Shown here piece after piece: positions 5,362 to 5,485 of a stretch of DNA of 5,485 nt. The notes under the pieces are model-generated. The model was not told the DNA's origin. It did not search any database and worked only from the letters and a program-made list of their open reading frames with translations. The stretch is taken from contig QGUX01000230.1 in the NCBI GenBank assembly GCA_003242275.1, forward strand, positions 1-5,485, written 5' to 3'. Each line of letters opens with the position of its first letter. The stretch's first letter is position 1. This DNA is from Pseudomonadota bacterium (lineage in GTDB: Bacteria; Pseudomonadota; Gammaproteobacteria; Steroidobacterales; Steroidobacteraceae). A program made the translations under genes and the position numbers.

Positions 5362-5485
5362 AGGCGGTGGCGGCGCGCGGTGCGGCCGACATGTCGACCG
5401 GGTCCAGCCATCCGTAGCGGTCCTCCGCGGCGCCTGTGAGGATCGAGAAGAAGGCGTTCTGCAGCTTCTCGGTGATGGGGCCGCG
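5360..5485 (-). CDS. ilvE: Branched-chain amino acid aminotransferase IlvE, C-terminal fragment (cut by window edge)
   Basis: Only the last 41 residues are inside the window; the 5' part lies beyond the right edge. The sequence RGPITEKLQNAFFSILTGAA followed by EDRYGWLDPVD aligns well, from memory, with the E. coli IlvE ending RGPVTKRIQQAFFGLFTG..EDKWGWLDQVNQ. It has a tail of about ten extra residues (MSAAPRAATA) before TAG. IlvE is a PLP-dependent class IV aminotransferase that makes leucine, isoleucine and valine from their 2-oxo acids with glutamate; the PLP lysine is not in view. It sits 10 bp upstream of leuC, so the transaminase appears to be encoded in the same transcript as the leucine-specific enzymes. 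A D-amino acid or aminodeoxychorismate lyase relative is unlikely given the GWLD ending. Confidence 0.9.
   Translation of the reverse strand, partial: RGPITEKLQNAFFSILTGAAEDRYGWLDPVDMSAAPRAATA

Noticed and set aside
4351..5439. Long plus-strand open frame opposite leuC and the ilvE end (362 codons)
   Set aside because: It is antisense to a clear aconitase-family gene, with histidine/glycine/alanine-rich composition and no motif.

Overview
The window is GC-rich DNA, about two thirds G+C in the leucine genes and visibly lower around the insertion sequence (IS) and the short repeats. It looks like a gammaproteobacterial chromosome, plausibly Xanthomonadaceae/Lysobacteraceae. That placement is an inference from gene order, codon use and a chromosomal-type integron integrase; no marker gene here settles it.

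Layout from left to right. (1) At 2-196 is the 3' end of an integron integrase (intI) on the plus strand. (2) Converging on it with only 6 bp between stop codons is the C-terminal zinc-ribbon tail of an AmmeMemoRadiSam-type radical SAM protein (203-436, minus strand), cut off by an insertion. (3) An apparently intact 1,246-bp IS3-family element fills 437-1682. It has 27-bp imperfect terminal inverted repeats, orfA, orfB, an A7 slippery site and a 32-bp perfect palindrome inside orfB. It has no target-site duplication, and the missing half of the radical SAM gene is not on its other side, so a deletion or rearrangement has occurred. (4) Directly abutting the right IS end is a short repeat-spacer tract (1683-1821): a 40-bp repeat with two partial copies, separated by two unrelated 27-bp segments. 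(5) Next is a small unrecognised gene (1834-2202, minus). (6) The rest, on the minus strand, is the branched-chain amino acid operon ilvE (3' end) - leuC - leuD - leuB.

The operon is tightly packed. The leuC ribosome-binding site overlaps the ilvE stop, leuC and leuD share one base, and a strong GC-rich hairpin with a pyrimidine tail sits between leuD and leuB. LeuC and LeuD form isopropylmalate isomerase and LeuB is 3-isopropylmalate dehydrogenase; IlvE performs the final transamination to leucine, isoleucine and valine. All visible catalytic and metal-ligand residues are present, so this part is ordinary housekeeping DNA.

The left third is the accessory part. It holds an integron integrase end, an IS-truncated gene, a rearranged IS junction and a CRISPR-like repeat remnant with no cas gene in view. 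The repeat tract is the best candidate for something undescribed, but with one complete repeat the evidence is thin.
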